A DNA stretch of 64,000 nucleotides from Flavobacteriales bacterium (GCA_016788205.1 JAEUTA010000009.1:124001-188000), one strand, 5' to 3'; positions 8,941 to 17,917 are shown, counted from the first letter of the stretch. The notes: generated by a model not told the origin, from the sequence alone. Numbers and translations are program-made.

Positions 8941-9339
8941 ATGCTCGTTAACAGCGACCCTATTTCGGAGGACTTCGGCTACCTCGTTCTGCGCGTCGGT
9001 TTCGGCGGAACCATGTTCTGGCAGCACGGCTGGCCCAAACTCATGGCCTTTGGAGAAAAGGTGGACACGTTCGCCGACCCCTTCGGCCTTGGCCCCGCTT
9101 TCTCGTTGATCCTGATCCTGGTCGCCGAGGTGCTCTGCTCAGCCTTGATCGTACTTGGCCTCTGGACGCGCATCGCCGCGATCCCGCTCATCATCGCCAT
9201 GGCCGTGGTCGTCTTCATGGTGAAGGGCGATGCCGACTTCCCCGAGAAGGAATTGGCCGCGGTTTACATGACGGCCTTTATCGCCATCCTCTTCACCGGT
9301 AGCGGCCGGTTCTCGATCGATAAGATTTCCTTCGGCTAG
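8941..9339 (+). CDS. DoxX family membrane protein
   Basis: 132 residues with four predicted membrane helices (about 13-30, 50-75, 80-95, 105-125). N-terminal LVLRVGFGGTMFWQHGWPKL is the DoxX signature (R-x-x-x-G-x-x-F-x-x-H-G-x-x-K), followed by LGPAFSLILILVAEVLCSALIVLGLWTRIAA, also typical. The family consists of inner-membrane subunits associated with quinone- or thiol-linked oxidation; the partner is not encoded next to it. Its stop overlaps the convergent glycosyltransferase stop by 4 bp. Confidence 0.88.
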   Translation: MLVNSDPISEDFGYLVLRVGFGGTMFWQHGWPKLMAFGEKVDTFADPFGLGPAFSLILILVAEVLCSALIVLGLWTRIAAIPLIIAMAVVVFMVKGDADFPEKELAAVYMTAFIAILFTGSGRFSIDKISFG

Positions 9340-10346
9340 GCGAGCAGCTTCGCCATATCGGCGTTCCAAGCTTCGATCAGCGGCATTTCCTGCTCGCCAA
9401 CGAGGCCCATGCTGATGAACTCCTTGTAGCAGGCCACCATGTTCGCGCCGATGTGCTGCACACCGGGCTTCAAGGAAAGGGCCTGCAAGCGCTCGCAGAT
9501 GGCCTTGTTGTTCTGGTAGCCGATGATCTCGTCGGCGAAGTCCTTCATCAGATTGTGGGCGTTGCGTTCCTGCCAGACCGTGGCATTGTGGAACAGCACG
9601 TCCCAGCCGTTCTCCCAGCAGATGCGCACGGCCACGTAGCTGCGCCAGATGTCCGTCATGCGGAAGCTGCAGTAGGAGGGTAGGTACAGCAGTTGGAAAG
9701 CCTCGCGGAACCAGGTCGTGTTCTGCGAATTGAACGGGCACCACGCGCCTTTGCCCAAGGAGACCGAATGATCGCGCTGGATGAAATCCGTTGGCAACTT
9801 CCCGATCAGCCGGTAAATGGCGTCCACGTCCGGGTTCTCATCGGCCAAGCCCTGTTGGATGGGACAATCCTTTGAAGTGATGGAGGGCAATGCGGGAATG
9901 GCGTCCTGTAGGTGTTCCAGTGGGAAACCCCGCGGCCAGATGGGTTCCTCGCTGAAGTAGCGGTAGAGATTCACCCAGCCAGTCCCTTGGAACGATCCCG
10001 TGCTGTGCTGGCGGGTACGTTCGCCCCAGAACTCTTCACGTGGGAAATTGTCGTCGTCCGACTCCAGGATCACCTCGGCGCCGTTCTGAATCGCTTGTAG
10101 ATAGCCGAGGTTCTTGCGGCCGTAGTGGCGCTCGGGCAACAAGGTCGCCAGTTGGAACGGCATGGTGCGCTGGCGCGGAAGGCCCCAGAAATCACAACCC
10201 TCTAGGCTGAAATCAGCTGGTGAGGGCTTGTCGCCGATCAACACGAAATCGATGTCACGGGACTTGCATCCTTCAGCGAACGAGCGCAGCACCGCGTTCG
10301 GAGCAGCGATGGATGTGATGACGAGGGCGGTGCGCTGGGCGGTCAT
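9336..10346 (-). CDS. STELLO/DUF288-like glycosyltransferase
   Basis: 336-residue soluble protein resembling the STELLO (DUF288) group. Visible features: an N-terminal nucleotide-binding-like strand TALVITSIAAPNAVLRSFA, an acidic DxD-type segment ILESDDDNFP near residue 95 (likely metal/sugar-nucleotide site), and the segment LPSYCSFRMTDIWRSYVA followed by WENGWDVLFHNATVWQERN, which resembles the conserved core of that family. The name comes from plant Golgi proteins; bacterial members are uncharacterised. Third gene of a tight operon (4-bp ATGA overlap with the GT2 gene), so it probably works on the same surface glycan. Confidence 0.65.
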   Translation of the reverse strand: MTAQRTALVITSIAAPNAVLRSFAEGCKSRDIDFVLIGDKPSPADFSLEGCDFWGLPRQRTMPFQLATLLPERHYGRKNLGYLQAIQNGAEVILESDDDNFPREEFWGERTRQHSTGSFQGTGWVNLYRYFSEEPIWPRGFPLEHLQDAIPALPSITSKDCPIQQGLADENPDVDAIYRLIGKLPTDFIQRDHSVSLGKGAWCPFNSQNTTWFREAFQLLYLPSYCSFRMTDIWRSYVAVRICWENGWDVLFHNATVWQERNAHNLMKDFADEIIGYQNNKAICERLQALSLKPGVQHIGANMVACYKEFISMGLVGEQEMPLIEAWNADMAKLLA

Positions 10347-11077
10347 AGGCGAGGGGACTTGAAGAGCAGGCGCTGGCGGAAGTAATACAGCAGCACGCTG
10401 ATGGAGTTCTTGATGGCGTTCTGCGAAACGCGCGGGCTCGGCGCTTTGTAGTGGATGGGGATCTCTGCGAAGCGAGTGAACCGCAACAGGTAACGCAGTT
10501 CCGTTTGATAGAAGTGCGCTTTCGACAGCAACTGGTAGGCGAGGAACTTACCTACGATATGCCGATGGAAGCCTTGGTAGCCCGAGGTCATGTCGTACAT
10601 GCGCGAGCCGAGCAGCACGTTGCTGAGGGTCGTACCCACTTTGGAGAGCACTGTGCGTTTGTAGTTCGATTCCGTGATGGAACCACCGTTGATGAACCGG
10701 CTTCCGAAGGCGCATTCGTTGCCCTCGTTCAATACACGCAGGAACATCGGCAATGCTCGTGGATCATGGGACAATCCCGCATCCATTTCGATGATGAGCT
10801 CGTGTCCATTGTCGTAAGCTTCCTTGTACCCACGGAGGTAGGCATCCACCACGTTCTTGTTCTCCGGGGCCCACACGGTGCGGAATCGCGGATCACGCTT
10901 TTCCAGTTCCTGGCTCAGTTCCAGCGTACGGTCCTTGGAAGCCTTGTCCACCACGAAGTAGACCTTGCCCGACTCCAGCCTGTCCAGCATGGTACGCAAG
11001 GCATCGGCGAAGATCTCGAACTCCGCTTCCTCGTTGGCCATGGGGATCACCAGGGCCCAATCGTTGCCGTAGTACAT
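10343..11077 (-). CDS. glycosyltransferase family 2 (polyprenyl-phosphate sugar transferase type)
   Basis: 244 residues, GT-A fold. Signatures: VIPMANEEAEF (nucleotide-binding N-terminus), VVDKASKDRT, then ELIIEMDAGLSHDPRAL (the DxD region, here EMDAG) and FGSRFINGGS near residue 125. This pattern fits dolichyl/undecaprenyl-phosphate mannose or glucose synthases, but no C-terminal membrane helices are present, so it acts at the cytoplasmic face. The start ATG directly abuts the stop of the upstream membrane glycosyltransferase and the 3' end overlaps the STELLO-like gene. It likely makes the lipid-linked sugar used by the upstream enzyme; that is inference. Confidence 0.88.
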   Translation of the reverse strand: MYYGNDWALVIPMANEEAEFEIFADALRTMLDRLESGKVYFVVDKASKDRTLELSQELEKRDPRFRTVWAPENKNVVDAYLRGYKEAYDNGHELIIEMDAGLSHDPRALPMFLRVLNEGNECAFGSRFINGGSITESNYKRTVLSKVGTTLSNVLLGSRMYDMTSGYQGFHRHIVGKFLAYQLLSKAHFYQTELRYLLRFTRFAEIPIHYKAPSPRVSQNAIKNSISVLLYYFRQRLLFKSPRL

Positions 11078-12604
11078 CTACCGGGTATAGGTATGAAGTT
11101 CGTGATGCTTGTGTACGCGTACCTCCCCATGGGTGAATCCTTGCGCGGTCATCCAGGTCGTGAATGCCGCTGCTGTCGGCCTGTTCTCGACGTCAAGGTG
11201 CACGTAGCTCACAGCTGTCGATGCGTTCACGCTCGGACGCCCCTCTTTCATTAAGAACAATGGTGTTCCTCCGGGCATGTCACGCATGGCACGCGGCAGG
11301 AAGGAACGCTTCACATCGTCCACCACGAGCACGTCACTGTCCTTCAATGTAGCGTACCACCCTGCAGGAAGCACGGGCTTCAGGTATTCCGAACCGCGGA
11401 CGGATGTGGTGAACGCGTAACCGAGTTGAAGCATGTAGGCCGTCAGGATCCAGAGCCGATATCGTGCTGGGAGCAGCAGCCTGGCCACATGGACCAACAC
11501 GATCGCGAGAAGCGGCCAAAAGTAGGCGAAATACTGCTCGCCGACAGCGTGCGGCGGGCTTACCCCGAGAAGGTAAAGCCCCGTCGTGAACAGGGCGCAC
11601 CACGTGAGCAGAAGCGCCACCTCCTTCGAAGGGCTTGACGCCCGGGTGAACGTGCTCATGCCTGCTCGCCCATACCGTATCAACACAGCCGTTGATCCTG
11701 CTAGGCAAAGCAAGAGGAAGATATAGCGCAATAGGTGCGCATGCGTGAAGAAGGCCAGCGTGGCATAGACGATGGTCTTCATCTTGTCCATCAGTATGCG
11801 TTCCGCTTCCGGGTCCTTCGCACGATCCTCATAGGCTTTGATGAACTCCAGAAACTCAGGGAAAAGCAGCAGGAAGAGTGCATACGAGGCGATCAACGAG
11901 GACAGCAGGATCAACAACGGTTTGCGGAAGCCATGACGAAGAAGTACGATGCTGATCCCGGGTACGAGAAGGAAGCTGTAATAGTAGTGGCTCAGCAGAC
12001 CCAAGGTATTGATCACGGTGAAGCCGATCAGTTCCATACTGGACATCCCGGACTGTCCGGACCTGATGACCAGTAGATAAGATGCCATCGCGCAAGCCGC
12101 CATGAATTGGTATTGCCTTGCCTCCAGGTCGATCTGCACTACGGCGGGTGACAAATACCAGACGGCGCAGGCCACCAACGCCAGGTTCGCTGTGCCCAAT
12201 GTGTGGCGGGCCATGAGGTATGTGCAACCCAGGATGAAAAGACCCGCGAAGGCGTTCAGCCAAAGACCTCCGTTAATACCTGAGCCCACGAAGGTGTGCT
12301 GTGCATGCAAAGCCCAGAAATACAGTGGCGGATGGATGTCGTACCGGACCAGGTCGCTGGCGACGGTGGTAAGGGCAAGTTGTGCAGGCCGCTGGTACAG
12401 GACCTGGATCGTTGCTGCCTGGATCAGCGTGTCCATATAGGTCGGGATCCTCTCCTGATACATTCCTTCCGTTGCGGAGGCGCACAGGTAGCTCACGCTC
12501 TCGTCATGAGAGAGACCTTGCTTCCACTGGCTGATGGCGTAGAACCGAAGCGCTACACCGTACACCAAAGCGATTATGAGCAGATACCGGAGCTGACGAT
12601 GCAT
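11078..12604 (-). CDS. GT39/ArnT-like integral membrane glycosyltransferase
   Basis: 508 residues with about 11-12 membrane helices. The first periplasmic loop carries the acidic pair LSHDESVSYL (D-E) and later IHPPLYFW, both typical of GT-C enzymes of the ArnT/PMT clan that transfer sugars from polyprenyl-phosphate donors. A soluble C-terminal tail (about 420-508) follows. Start chosen at ATG 12602-12604 (MHRQLRYLLIIALVYG), which begins just before helix 1; another ATG lies 9 codons upstream. First gene of the operon with GT2 and the STELLO-like gene, zero spacing to GT2. Confidence 0.8.
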   Translation of the reverse strand: MHRQLRYLLIIALVYGVALRFYAISQWKQGLSHDESVSYLCASATEGMYQERIPTYMDTLIQAATIQVLYQRPAQLALTTVASDLVRYDIHPPLYFWALHAQHTFVGSGINGGLWLNAFAGLFILGCTYLMARHTLGTANLALVACAVWYLSPAVVQIDLEARQYQFMAACAMASYLLVIRSGQSGMSSMELIGFTVINTLGLLSHYYYSFLLVPGISIVLLRHGFRKPLLILLSSLIASYALFLLLFPEFLEFIKAYEDRAKDPEAERILMDKMKTIVYATLAFFTHAHLLRYIFLLLCLAGSTAVLIRYGRAGMSTFTRASSPSKEVALLLTWCALFTTGLYLLGVSPPHAVGEQYFAYFWPLLAIVLVHVARLLLPARYRLWILTAYMLQLGYAFTTSVRGSEYLKPVLPAGWYATLKDSDVLVVDDVKRSFLPRAMRDMPGGTPLFLMKEGRPSVNASTAVSYVHLDVENRPTAAAFTTWMTAQGFTHGEVRVHKHHELHTYTR

Positions 12605-12691
12605 GGTCGGAATGGCCGCAAGTTTATCCATCCCGGCGTTGGTGTGCGGTTCTGTGCGTTGTTCCGTTCCTTTGAACGTTCATTCCAACAC

Positions 12692-14218
12692 ATGGCAAGC
12701 ATCGAAACGTTCGCGTCCACCATGCGGGACGGCTACGCAACGAAGGGGGATCACATCCTGCTGGGCGGAGCCCTGTTCAATGGCGAAGTACCACCGGATG
12801 CCCAGGTGAAAGTGCCGCTGCGCACCATGAACCGCCATGGCCTGATCTGTGGTGCCACGGGCAGCGGGAAAACCAAAACGCTTCAGGTACTGGCAGAACA
12901 GCTTTCCCTGAAAGGAGTGCCTGTTGTGCTCATGGACGTGAAAGGTGATCTCAGCGGCCTCGCTGCACCGGGAGCCATCAATGAGAAGATCACGGCGCGC
13001 CATGTGAAACTGAACGTACCCTACGAGCCATCGGCCATGCCCGTGGAACTGCTCACGTTGAGCAAGGAACCCGGATCCCGCTTGCGCGCCACTGTGAGCG
13101 AGTTCGGCCCCGTGCTGCTGGGCCGCATACTCGAGTTGAACGATACGCAGCAAAGCGTGCTCGCGCTCGTGTTCAAGTACTGCGATGACAATGGCCTGCC
13201 ACTCCTCGACCTGAAGGACCTGCGCCGTGTGCTGCAATTCACCACGGACGAAGGCAAGGAAGCGATACGCAAGCAGTACGGCCAGGTCAGCTCCGCAACG
13301 GTCAACATCATCCTGCGCAAGCTCATCGAGATCGAGCAACAAGGCGCGGATACCTTCTTCGGCGAACGTTCTTTCGACGTGCAGGACCTGCTCGCTCAAC
13401 GGGATGGGAAAGGCGTGGTCCACATCGTGCGCCTCACCGACATCCAAGACAAGCCGAAGCTCTTCAGCACCTTCATGCTTTGTCTGCTGGCGGAGATCTA
13501 CCAGACCTTCCCAGAGGTTGGCGACCCCGAGAAACCCAAGTTGGTGCTTTTCATCGACGAGGCGCACCTGATCTTCAACACGGCCACGAAGGCGCTACTG
13601 GAACAGATCGAGACCATCATCAAGCTGATCCGTTCGAAAGGGGTGGGGGTGTACTTCTGCACACAGGACCCCAGTGACGTGCCGGAAAGCGTGCTTGGCC
13701 AGCTTGGCTTGAAGGTGCAGCATGCACTGCGCGCTTTCACCGCGAAGGACCGGACCACCATCAAGAAGACCGCACAGAACTACCCGCTCACCGAGTTCTA
13801 TGATACCGAAGCTCTGATCACTTCGCTTGGGATCGGGGAAGCCTTGGTGACCGCGCTGAGCGAGAAGGGAGCACCTACGCCGTTAGCGCACACCTTGCTG
13901 CGCGCGCCAGTGAGCCGGATGGATATCCTCACACCATTGGAGATCGGCGGCCTCGTGGCGCAGAGCAAGATCGCGGTGAAGTACAACGAGGAGATCGATC
14001 GGGAGAGCGCCTTTGAGATCCTGGAGAAACGGATGCAAGGCGAGGAGGTCGAGCAGGAACCGGAGAAGCCCACGAAGCCGACCAAGCCCGCCAAGAAGGA
14101 GACATCCGTGATCGAGGACATCAGCAAGAACACCATGGTGCGGCAGGTCGGTCGCACGGTGATGCGTGAGCTGACCCGTGGGTTGCTTGGTGTACTGGGG
14201 ATCAAATCGCGCCGCTGA
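12692..14218 (+). CDS. HerA-type helicase-like ATPase, DUF853 (YjgR) family
   Basis: 508-residue cytoplasmic P-loop ATPase of the HerA/FtsK clan. Walker A GATGSGKT at residues 54-61, preceded by RHGLIC; Walker B LVLFIDEAHLIF near residue 285; sensor-like segment KGVGVYFCTQDPSDVPESVLGQLG after it. C-terminal quarter is charged (KPTKPTKPAKKE linker) and ends in a helical tail. I chose ATG 12692 (MASIETFASTMRD) as usual for the family; upstream in-frame starts overlap the divergent gene. Molecular role unproven; proposed DNA translocase. Overlaps the next gene by one base (TGATG), so the two are translationally coupled. Confidence 0.88.
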   Translation: MASIETFASTMRDGYATKGDHILLGGALFNGEVPPDAQVKVPLRTMNRHGLICGATGSGKTKTLQVLAEQLSLKGVPVVLMDVKGDLSGLAAPGAINEKITARHVKLNVPYEPSAMPVELLTLSKEPGSRLRATVSEFGPVLLGRILELNDTQQSVLALVFKYCDDNGLPLLDLKDLRRVLQFTTDEGKEAIRKQYGQVSSATVNIILRKLIEIEQQGADTFFGERSFDVQDLLAQRDGKGVVHIVRLTDIQDKPKLFSTFMLCLLAEIYQTFPEVGDPEKPKLVLFIDEAHLIFNTATKALLEQIETIIKLIRSKGVGVYFCTQDPSDVPESVLGQLGLKVQHALRAFTAKDRTTIKKTAQNYPLTEFYDTEALITSLGIGEALVTALSEKGAPTPLAHTLLRAPVSRMDILTPLEIGGLVAQSKIAVKYNEEIDRESAFEILEKRMQGEEVEQEPEKPTKPTKPAKKETSVIEDISKNTMVRQVGRTVMRELTRGLLGVLGIKSRR

Positions 14219-15252
14219 TGCTGAACCACAGCATACTCTTCAATGCGTTGCTATTGCTCGGTTGTGGCGCCCAGCCAACCGACGAACAGATCTCACTCGT
14301 CACGGACGATACCACCACGGAAGCGCCACCTCCGGGGAAGGGCTTTCCGCTGAAAGGTCAGCACGTGATGTTCTACAACGTGGAGAACCTCTTCGACACC
14401 GAGTACGATGCGACCATCAACGACCGTGATTTCACGCCGGGTTCTGAGCAACAATGGACCCCGGAACGCTTGACCACCAAACTTGAACATCTGGCGGAGG
14501 CGATCGGGTTCGCTGGTAAGGAGTTGCCTGTTCTGCTCGGCGTTTGCGAGGTGGAGAACAAGGCCGTTTTGGAACGCTTGGTCAACGAAACCAGCTTGAA
14601 GTCCGCACACTACCAGGTGGTCCATTACGATTCGCCCGACGAAAGGGGCATCGACGTTGGCCTGTTGTACGATCAGGACATCTTCAAGCTGGTGAAGTCA
14701 GAAGCCTTGAACGTGCCTTTGGAAGGTGACCGCACACGCGACATCCTTCACACCGAACTTACCGCTGGCGGACAGGTCTTCCACATCTTCGTGAACCACT
14801 GGCCCAGCCGGCGCGAAGGGCAGGAGAAGAGCGAGCCGAAGCGCATGGCGGCGGCTAGCGTGCTCAAGGATGCTGTAGCGTCCATCCCGGATGCTCCCAC
14901 GACGCATGTGATCATCATGGGCGACTTCAACGACACGCCCATGGACCGCAGCATTCAGGAAGGCTTAGGTGCCCAATGCGCGAACGCTTCCACAGGTCTG
15001 GTCGACCTGATGTGCGTGGACCAACCGGCAGGGCACGGAAGCCACCAGTACGACGCCCACTGGGACTACCTCGACCAGTTCATCATCAGTGGTGACTTGA
15101 CCAAGCACGTGAAAGAGGCCAAAGCGCTGTGGGATGATCGCTTGCTCTTCAAGCATCCGAAATACGGGCTGTCCCCTGACAAGACCTACAGTGGGCGCAG
15201 CTATAAGGGCGGCTACAGCGACCACCTGCCGATCGTGCTCCGCTTCAATTAG
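14218..15252 (+). CDS. endonuclease/exonuclease/phosphatase-family lipoprotein
   Basis: 344 residues. N-terminal lipobox LLLLGCGAQP puts the mature protein on a membrane facing the periplasm or cell surface. EEP-fold motifs: VMFYNVENLFDTEYD (Asn/Glu metal site), LLGVCEVENKAVLERL, DVGLLYD, NHWPSRR, MGDFNDTPMD and the closing SDHLPIVL, all expected for a Mg-dependent phosphodiesterase. Substrate could be nucleic acid or a phosphorylated small molecule. Starts within the stop codon of the HerA-like gene, an odd pairing of a cytoplasmic ATPase with an exported hydrolase. Confidence 0.9.
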   Translation: MLNHSILFNALLLLGCGAQPTDEQISLVTDDTTTEAPPPGKGFPLKGQHVMFYNVENLFDTEYDATINDRDFTPGSEQQWTPERLTTKLEHLAEAIGFAGKELPVLLGVCEVENKAVLERLVNETSLKSAHYQVVHYDSPDERGIDVGLLYDQDIFKLVKSEALNVPLEGDRTRDILHTELTAGGQVFHIFVNHWPSRREGQEKSEPKRMAAASVLKDAVASIPDAPTTHVIIMGDFNDTPMDRSIQEGLGAQCANASTGLVDLMCVDQPAGHGSHQYDAHWDYLDQFIISGDLTKHVKEAKALWDDRLLFKHPKYGLSPDKTYSGRSYKGGYSDHLPIVLRFN

Positions 15253-15262
15253 CTGGAACGAA

Positions 15263-15288
15263 GAAAGCCCCGCAGAAGCGGGGCTTTC
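15263..15288. terminator. bidirectional terminator
   Basis: Perfect 11-bp stem (15263-15273 with 15278-15288), loop AGAA, GC core plus AAA/TTT ends. Lies between the convergent EEP lipoprotein gene and the zinc peptidase gene. Confidence 0.85.
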
Positions 15289-15306
15289 CGTTCATCGCTG
15301 AAACGA

Positions 15307-15987
15307 TCAGTCTCTGCGGCCGGTATACATCATCACGTAGTACATCAGCGTACCGATGGAGCCGATCGCTGCGACCAAGTAGGTACGGGCAGCCCATTTC
15401 AAGGCATCGGTGCTCATGGCGAGCTCACCCGGGTTCACGATCCCGGAACGTTTCATCCAGGCCAATGCGCGGTTGCTCGCATCGTATTCCACCGGCAAGG
15501 TGATCACGCTGAAGAGCGTAGTGGCCGCGAACAGGATGATGCCGAACAACAACAGTTGTGGGAACGTGTTGATCAGGAGCACGCCACCCAGAAGTACCCA
15601 CTGCACAAGGCTACTGCTCACCTGCACCACCGGTACCAGCTTGCTTCGCATCGTAAGCCATTGGTATGCCGTAGCGTGCTGCACCGCGTGGCCTACCTCG
15701 TGCGCTGCCACCGCTGCAGCGGCCGCATTGCGGTGGCCGTACACCGCTTCGCTCAGGTTCACCGTGCGGTTGGTCGGGTTATAGTGGTCGGTCAATTGCC
15801 CCGGTACGCTCATCACCTTCACGTTGAAGATGCCATGATCGCGCAGCATCTGCTCCGCGATCTCCTTGCCGCTCATCCCGTTGCTTAAAGGTGTCTTGGA
15901 ATACTTCGCGAAACGGCTGCGCAGTTGTTGGCCCACCAGCCAACTCACCACCATCACCAGAATACCGATCACATAGGCTCCGCCCAT
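15307..15987 (-). CDS. membrane zinc metallopeptidase, YugP (Zn_peptidase_2) family
   Basis: 226 residues, a little shorter than the family's usual 230-240. One N-terminal membrane helix (GAYVIGILVMVVSWLVG), the zinc site HEVGH near residue 97, a third zinc-ligand Glu expected in the later VEYDASNRAL segment, two helices around 120-160, and a C-terminal helix. The region STKTPLSNGMSGKEIAEQML-LRDHGI is typical for the family. Acts in the inner membrane; substrate unknown. Single gene flanked by terminators. Confidence 0.9.
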   Translation of the reverse strand: MGGAYVIGILVMVVSWLVGQQLRSRFAKYSKTPLSNGMSGKEIAEQMLRDHGIFNVKVMSVPGQLTDHYNPTNRTVNLSEAVYGHRNAAAAAVAAHEVGHAVQHATAYQWLTMRSKLVPVVQVSSSLVQWVLLGGVLLINTFPQLLLFGIILFAATTLFSVITLPVEYDASNRALAWMKRSGIVNPGELAMSTDALKWAARTYLVAAIGSIGTLMYYVMMYTGRRD

Positions 15988-16074
15988 TGTTCGTTCAGTT
16001 TGTTTGGATCAGGCTCAGCAGATCCGCTGCCGAACGCATATTCCCGTCAATTCGGCAGGGTAGCGTGATAACAG

Positions 16075-16100
16075 AACACCCCGGCCGAAGCCAGGGTGTT
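16075..16100 (-). terminator. terminator after the LPP20-like gene
   Basis: AACACCC (16075-16081) pairs with GGGTGTT (16094-16100), then one mismatch, then GGC/GCC closing a UUCG-type tetraloop on the minus strand. It is 22 bp beyond the stop of the lipoprotein gene. Confidence 0.7.
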
Positions 16101-16121
16101 AAGCGGCGTTAAACCACCTGC

Positions 16122-16694
16122 CTATTCGCCAGCAGCGTCGGCTTTCTCGATCTCCTTGTCCAGGATCTCATCGATCTTCTTCTGTGTGATCTCGTCGATC
16201 TTATCGTTGGCGCGAGCCTGCTTCTTCATGAAGCGCAGCATGGCGTTCTTCCTGATCTCGTACGCCACATACACGGTGTAGTCCTTCGTGGCCTCGTTGA
16301 AACGCACCTCTTCATCGAATTTGCGCAGATCGGCAAGCTCGGTGTTCATCACTTCGCGCACCAAGCTTTGGAACTTGTCGGCCACATCGGAAGCACCCGT
16401 GTTACCGGTCTCGCCGAGGTATTGATCGGCCACAGAACGCATGTTGGTTCCCACCTGACCGGCCAATTGGTTCTTGGCGTCAAGATCTGCCTTGCTGCGC
16501 GCAACGTTCTGGGCTTGGCTCACGCCGATGCCCGTGCCCCGGAACCATGCGGCGTTGCTCTGATACTTATTCCCGCTGAAGGGTTGTTCCACTTTCTGTC
16601 CGGCGGGGTTCACCTTCTTGCTACAGGCCGTGAAGCCGCCCAAAAGGAAAGTGCACAAAGCTGTGGGGACCAGTATTTTACGTGTGAAATTCAT
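16122..16694 (-). CDS. LPP20-like lipoprotein
   Basis: 190 residues. Signal peptide and lipobox MNFTRKILVPTALC...GGFTACSKK (lipidated Cys about residue 24). The mature part resembles the LPP20 family: RGTGIGVSQAQNVARSKADLDAKNQLAGQVG, then an SLVREVMNTELADLRKFDEEV region and YVAYEIRKNAML. It ends in a long charged helix (KKQARANDKIDEI...). Start chosen at ATG 16692-16694 for the signal peptide; an upstream in-frame start would overlap the divergent gene. Envelope protein of unknown function. Confidence 0.8.
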   Translation of the reverse strand: MNFTRKILVPTALCTFLLGGFTACSKKVNPAGQKVEQPFSGNKYQSNAAWFRGTGIGVSQAQNVARSKADLDAKNQLAGQVGTNMRSVADQYLGETGNTGASDVADKFQSLVREVMNTELADLRKFDEEVRFNEATKDYTVYVAYEIRKNAMLRFMKKQARANDKIDEITQKKIDEILDKEIEKADAAGE

Positions 16695-16818
16695 GGTTGG
16701 ATCAATGTTCGGTGGTGCACAAAGAAAAGACCGTGCCAGCGGTCCTTCACGGCCTGACCCACCCATGGCACCGAAATCGGACGAACCGTTGCATCTTTCG
16801 GGACCAAAACCCACCTTC

Positions 16819-17865
16819 ATGAGAGTACTAAAAACGATCCTCATCATCCTTCTGGCCGTCGTGGCCATTATCTGCATCCTGGGCATGATAGGCCCGGATA
16901 CCTACCGCTATGAGCGTTCTGCTACCATCGCCGCTCCCGCTGAGTCGGTGTACGCGCATGTTTCCAGCTTGGGGGCCATGGATAAATGGAGTCCTTGGAA
17001 CGAGTTGGACCCGAATATGAAGAAGACCATGGAGGGTACAGACGGTACGGTTGGCGCCACCCAAAGCTGGGAAGGCAATTCAGACGTGGGCAAGGGCACA
17101 CAGCGCATCGACTCGCTCGCTCCCAACTCCTTCGTACGCACCCGCCTGATGTTCAAAGAGCCCATGGAGTCCGAGGGTGATGCGCTCGTCGAGCTCACCC
17201 CGGCAGGCGACAGTACCAAGGTGACTTGGGCCATGGTAGGAGAGAACAATTTCATGAGTAAGGTGATGTGCAAGTTCATGGATATGGACGCCATGATCGG
17301 GAAGGATTTCGAGAAAGGTCTAGGTATGCTGAAGGCCCAAGTAGAGACCGCTGAAGCCGCTCGCAAGGCCGACCTCGCCGCCAAAACCTCCGGCGGTTAC
17401 CTGATCGAGACCGTGGATCGCCCGGAGCTCGTCTACATCGGTAAGCGCAACAGAAAGGTGAAGTGGGTAGACATCGGGACCTTCTTCGGTACCAACTTCC
17501 CAGCAGCCGGTGCAGCAATTGGTGCAGCCAAGCTGGAGATGACGGGTGCACCCACCGGTCTGTACTGGGAATGGAATGAAAAGGACCAGACCGCCGATAT
17601 GGCTGCGGCAATGCCCGTAAAGGGCGATGCCAACACCAAGGTGGCGGATTGGGAAACGTTCGTGGTACCGGCCAGCAAGATGCTCATGACCAAATACTAC
17701 GGCGACTACGCGAAGAGCATGGTCGCGCATGAAGCGATGAACGGCTACATCAAGGAAAAGGGGCTCACGCACTACGGCAACGTGATCGAGGAGTACGTCA
17801 CCGACCCGATGACCGAAAAGGACACCACCAAGTGGCTGACCAACATCTACTACATGGTGAAGTGA
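16819..17865 (+). CDS. membrane-anchored SRPBCC plus GyrI-like fusion protein
   Basis: 348 residues. N-terminal membrane helix (MRVLKTILIILLAVVAIICILG), then an SRPBCC/polyketide-cyclase-like domain (about 30-185; YERSATIAAPAESVYAHVSSLGAMDKWSPW is the usual opening), then a GyrI-like/effector-binding domain (about 205-348; SGGYLIETVDRPELVYIGKR and the closing NVIEEYVTDP). Both folds bind small hydrophobic ligands. There is no DNA-binding domain. Start at ATG 16819 chosen because it precedes the helix and clears the divergent lipoprotein gene. Ligand unknown. Followed by a strong terminator. Confidence 0.82.
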   Translation: MRVLKTILIILLAVVAIICILGMIGPDTYRYERSATIAAPAESVYAHVSSLGAMDKWSPWNELDPNMKKTMEGTDGTVGATQSWEGNSDVGKGTQRIDSLAPNSFVRTRLMFKEPMESEGDALVELTPAGDSTKVTWAMVGENNFMSKVMCKFMDMDAMIGKDFEKGLGMLKAQVETAEAARKADLAAKTSGGYLIETVDRPELVYIGKRNRKVKWVDIGTFFGTNFPAAGAAIGAAKLEMTGAPTGLYWEWNEKDQTADMAAAMPVKGDANTKVADWETFVVPASKMLMTKYYGDYAKSMVAHEAMNGYIKEKGLTHYGNVIEEYVTDPMTEKDTTKWLTNIYYMVK

Positions 17866-17886
17866 TCACCAGCTCATCCGTTGAAA

Positions 17887-17917
17887 GCCCCGGAAGGAAG
17901 GACTTCCGGGGCTTTTT
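17887..17917 (+). terminator. rho-independent terminator
   Basis: Perfect 10-bp stem GCCCCGGAAG (17887-17896) with CTTCCGGGGC (17903-17912), 6-base loop, followed by TTTTT. Ends the SRPBCC-GyrI transcript. Confidence 0.9.
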
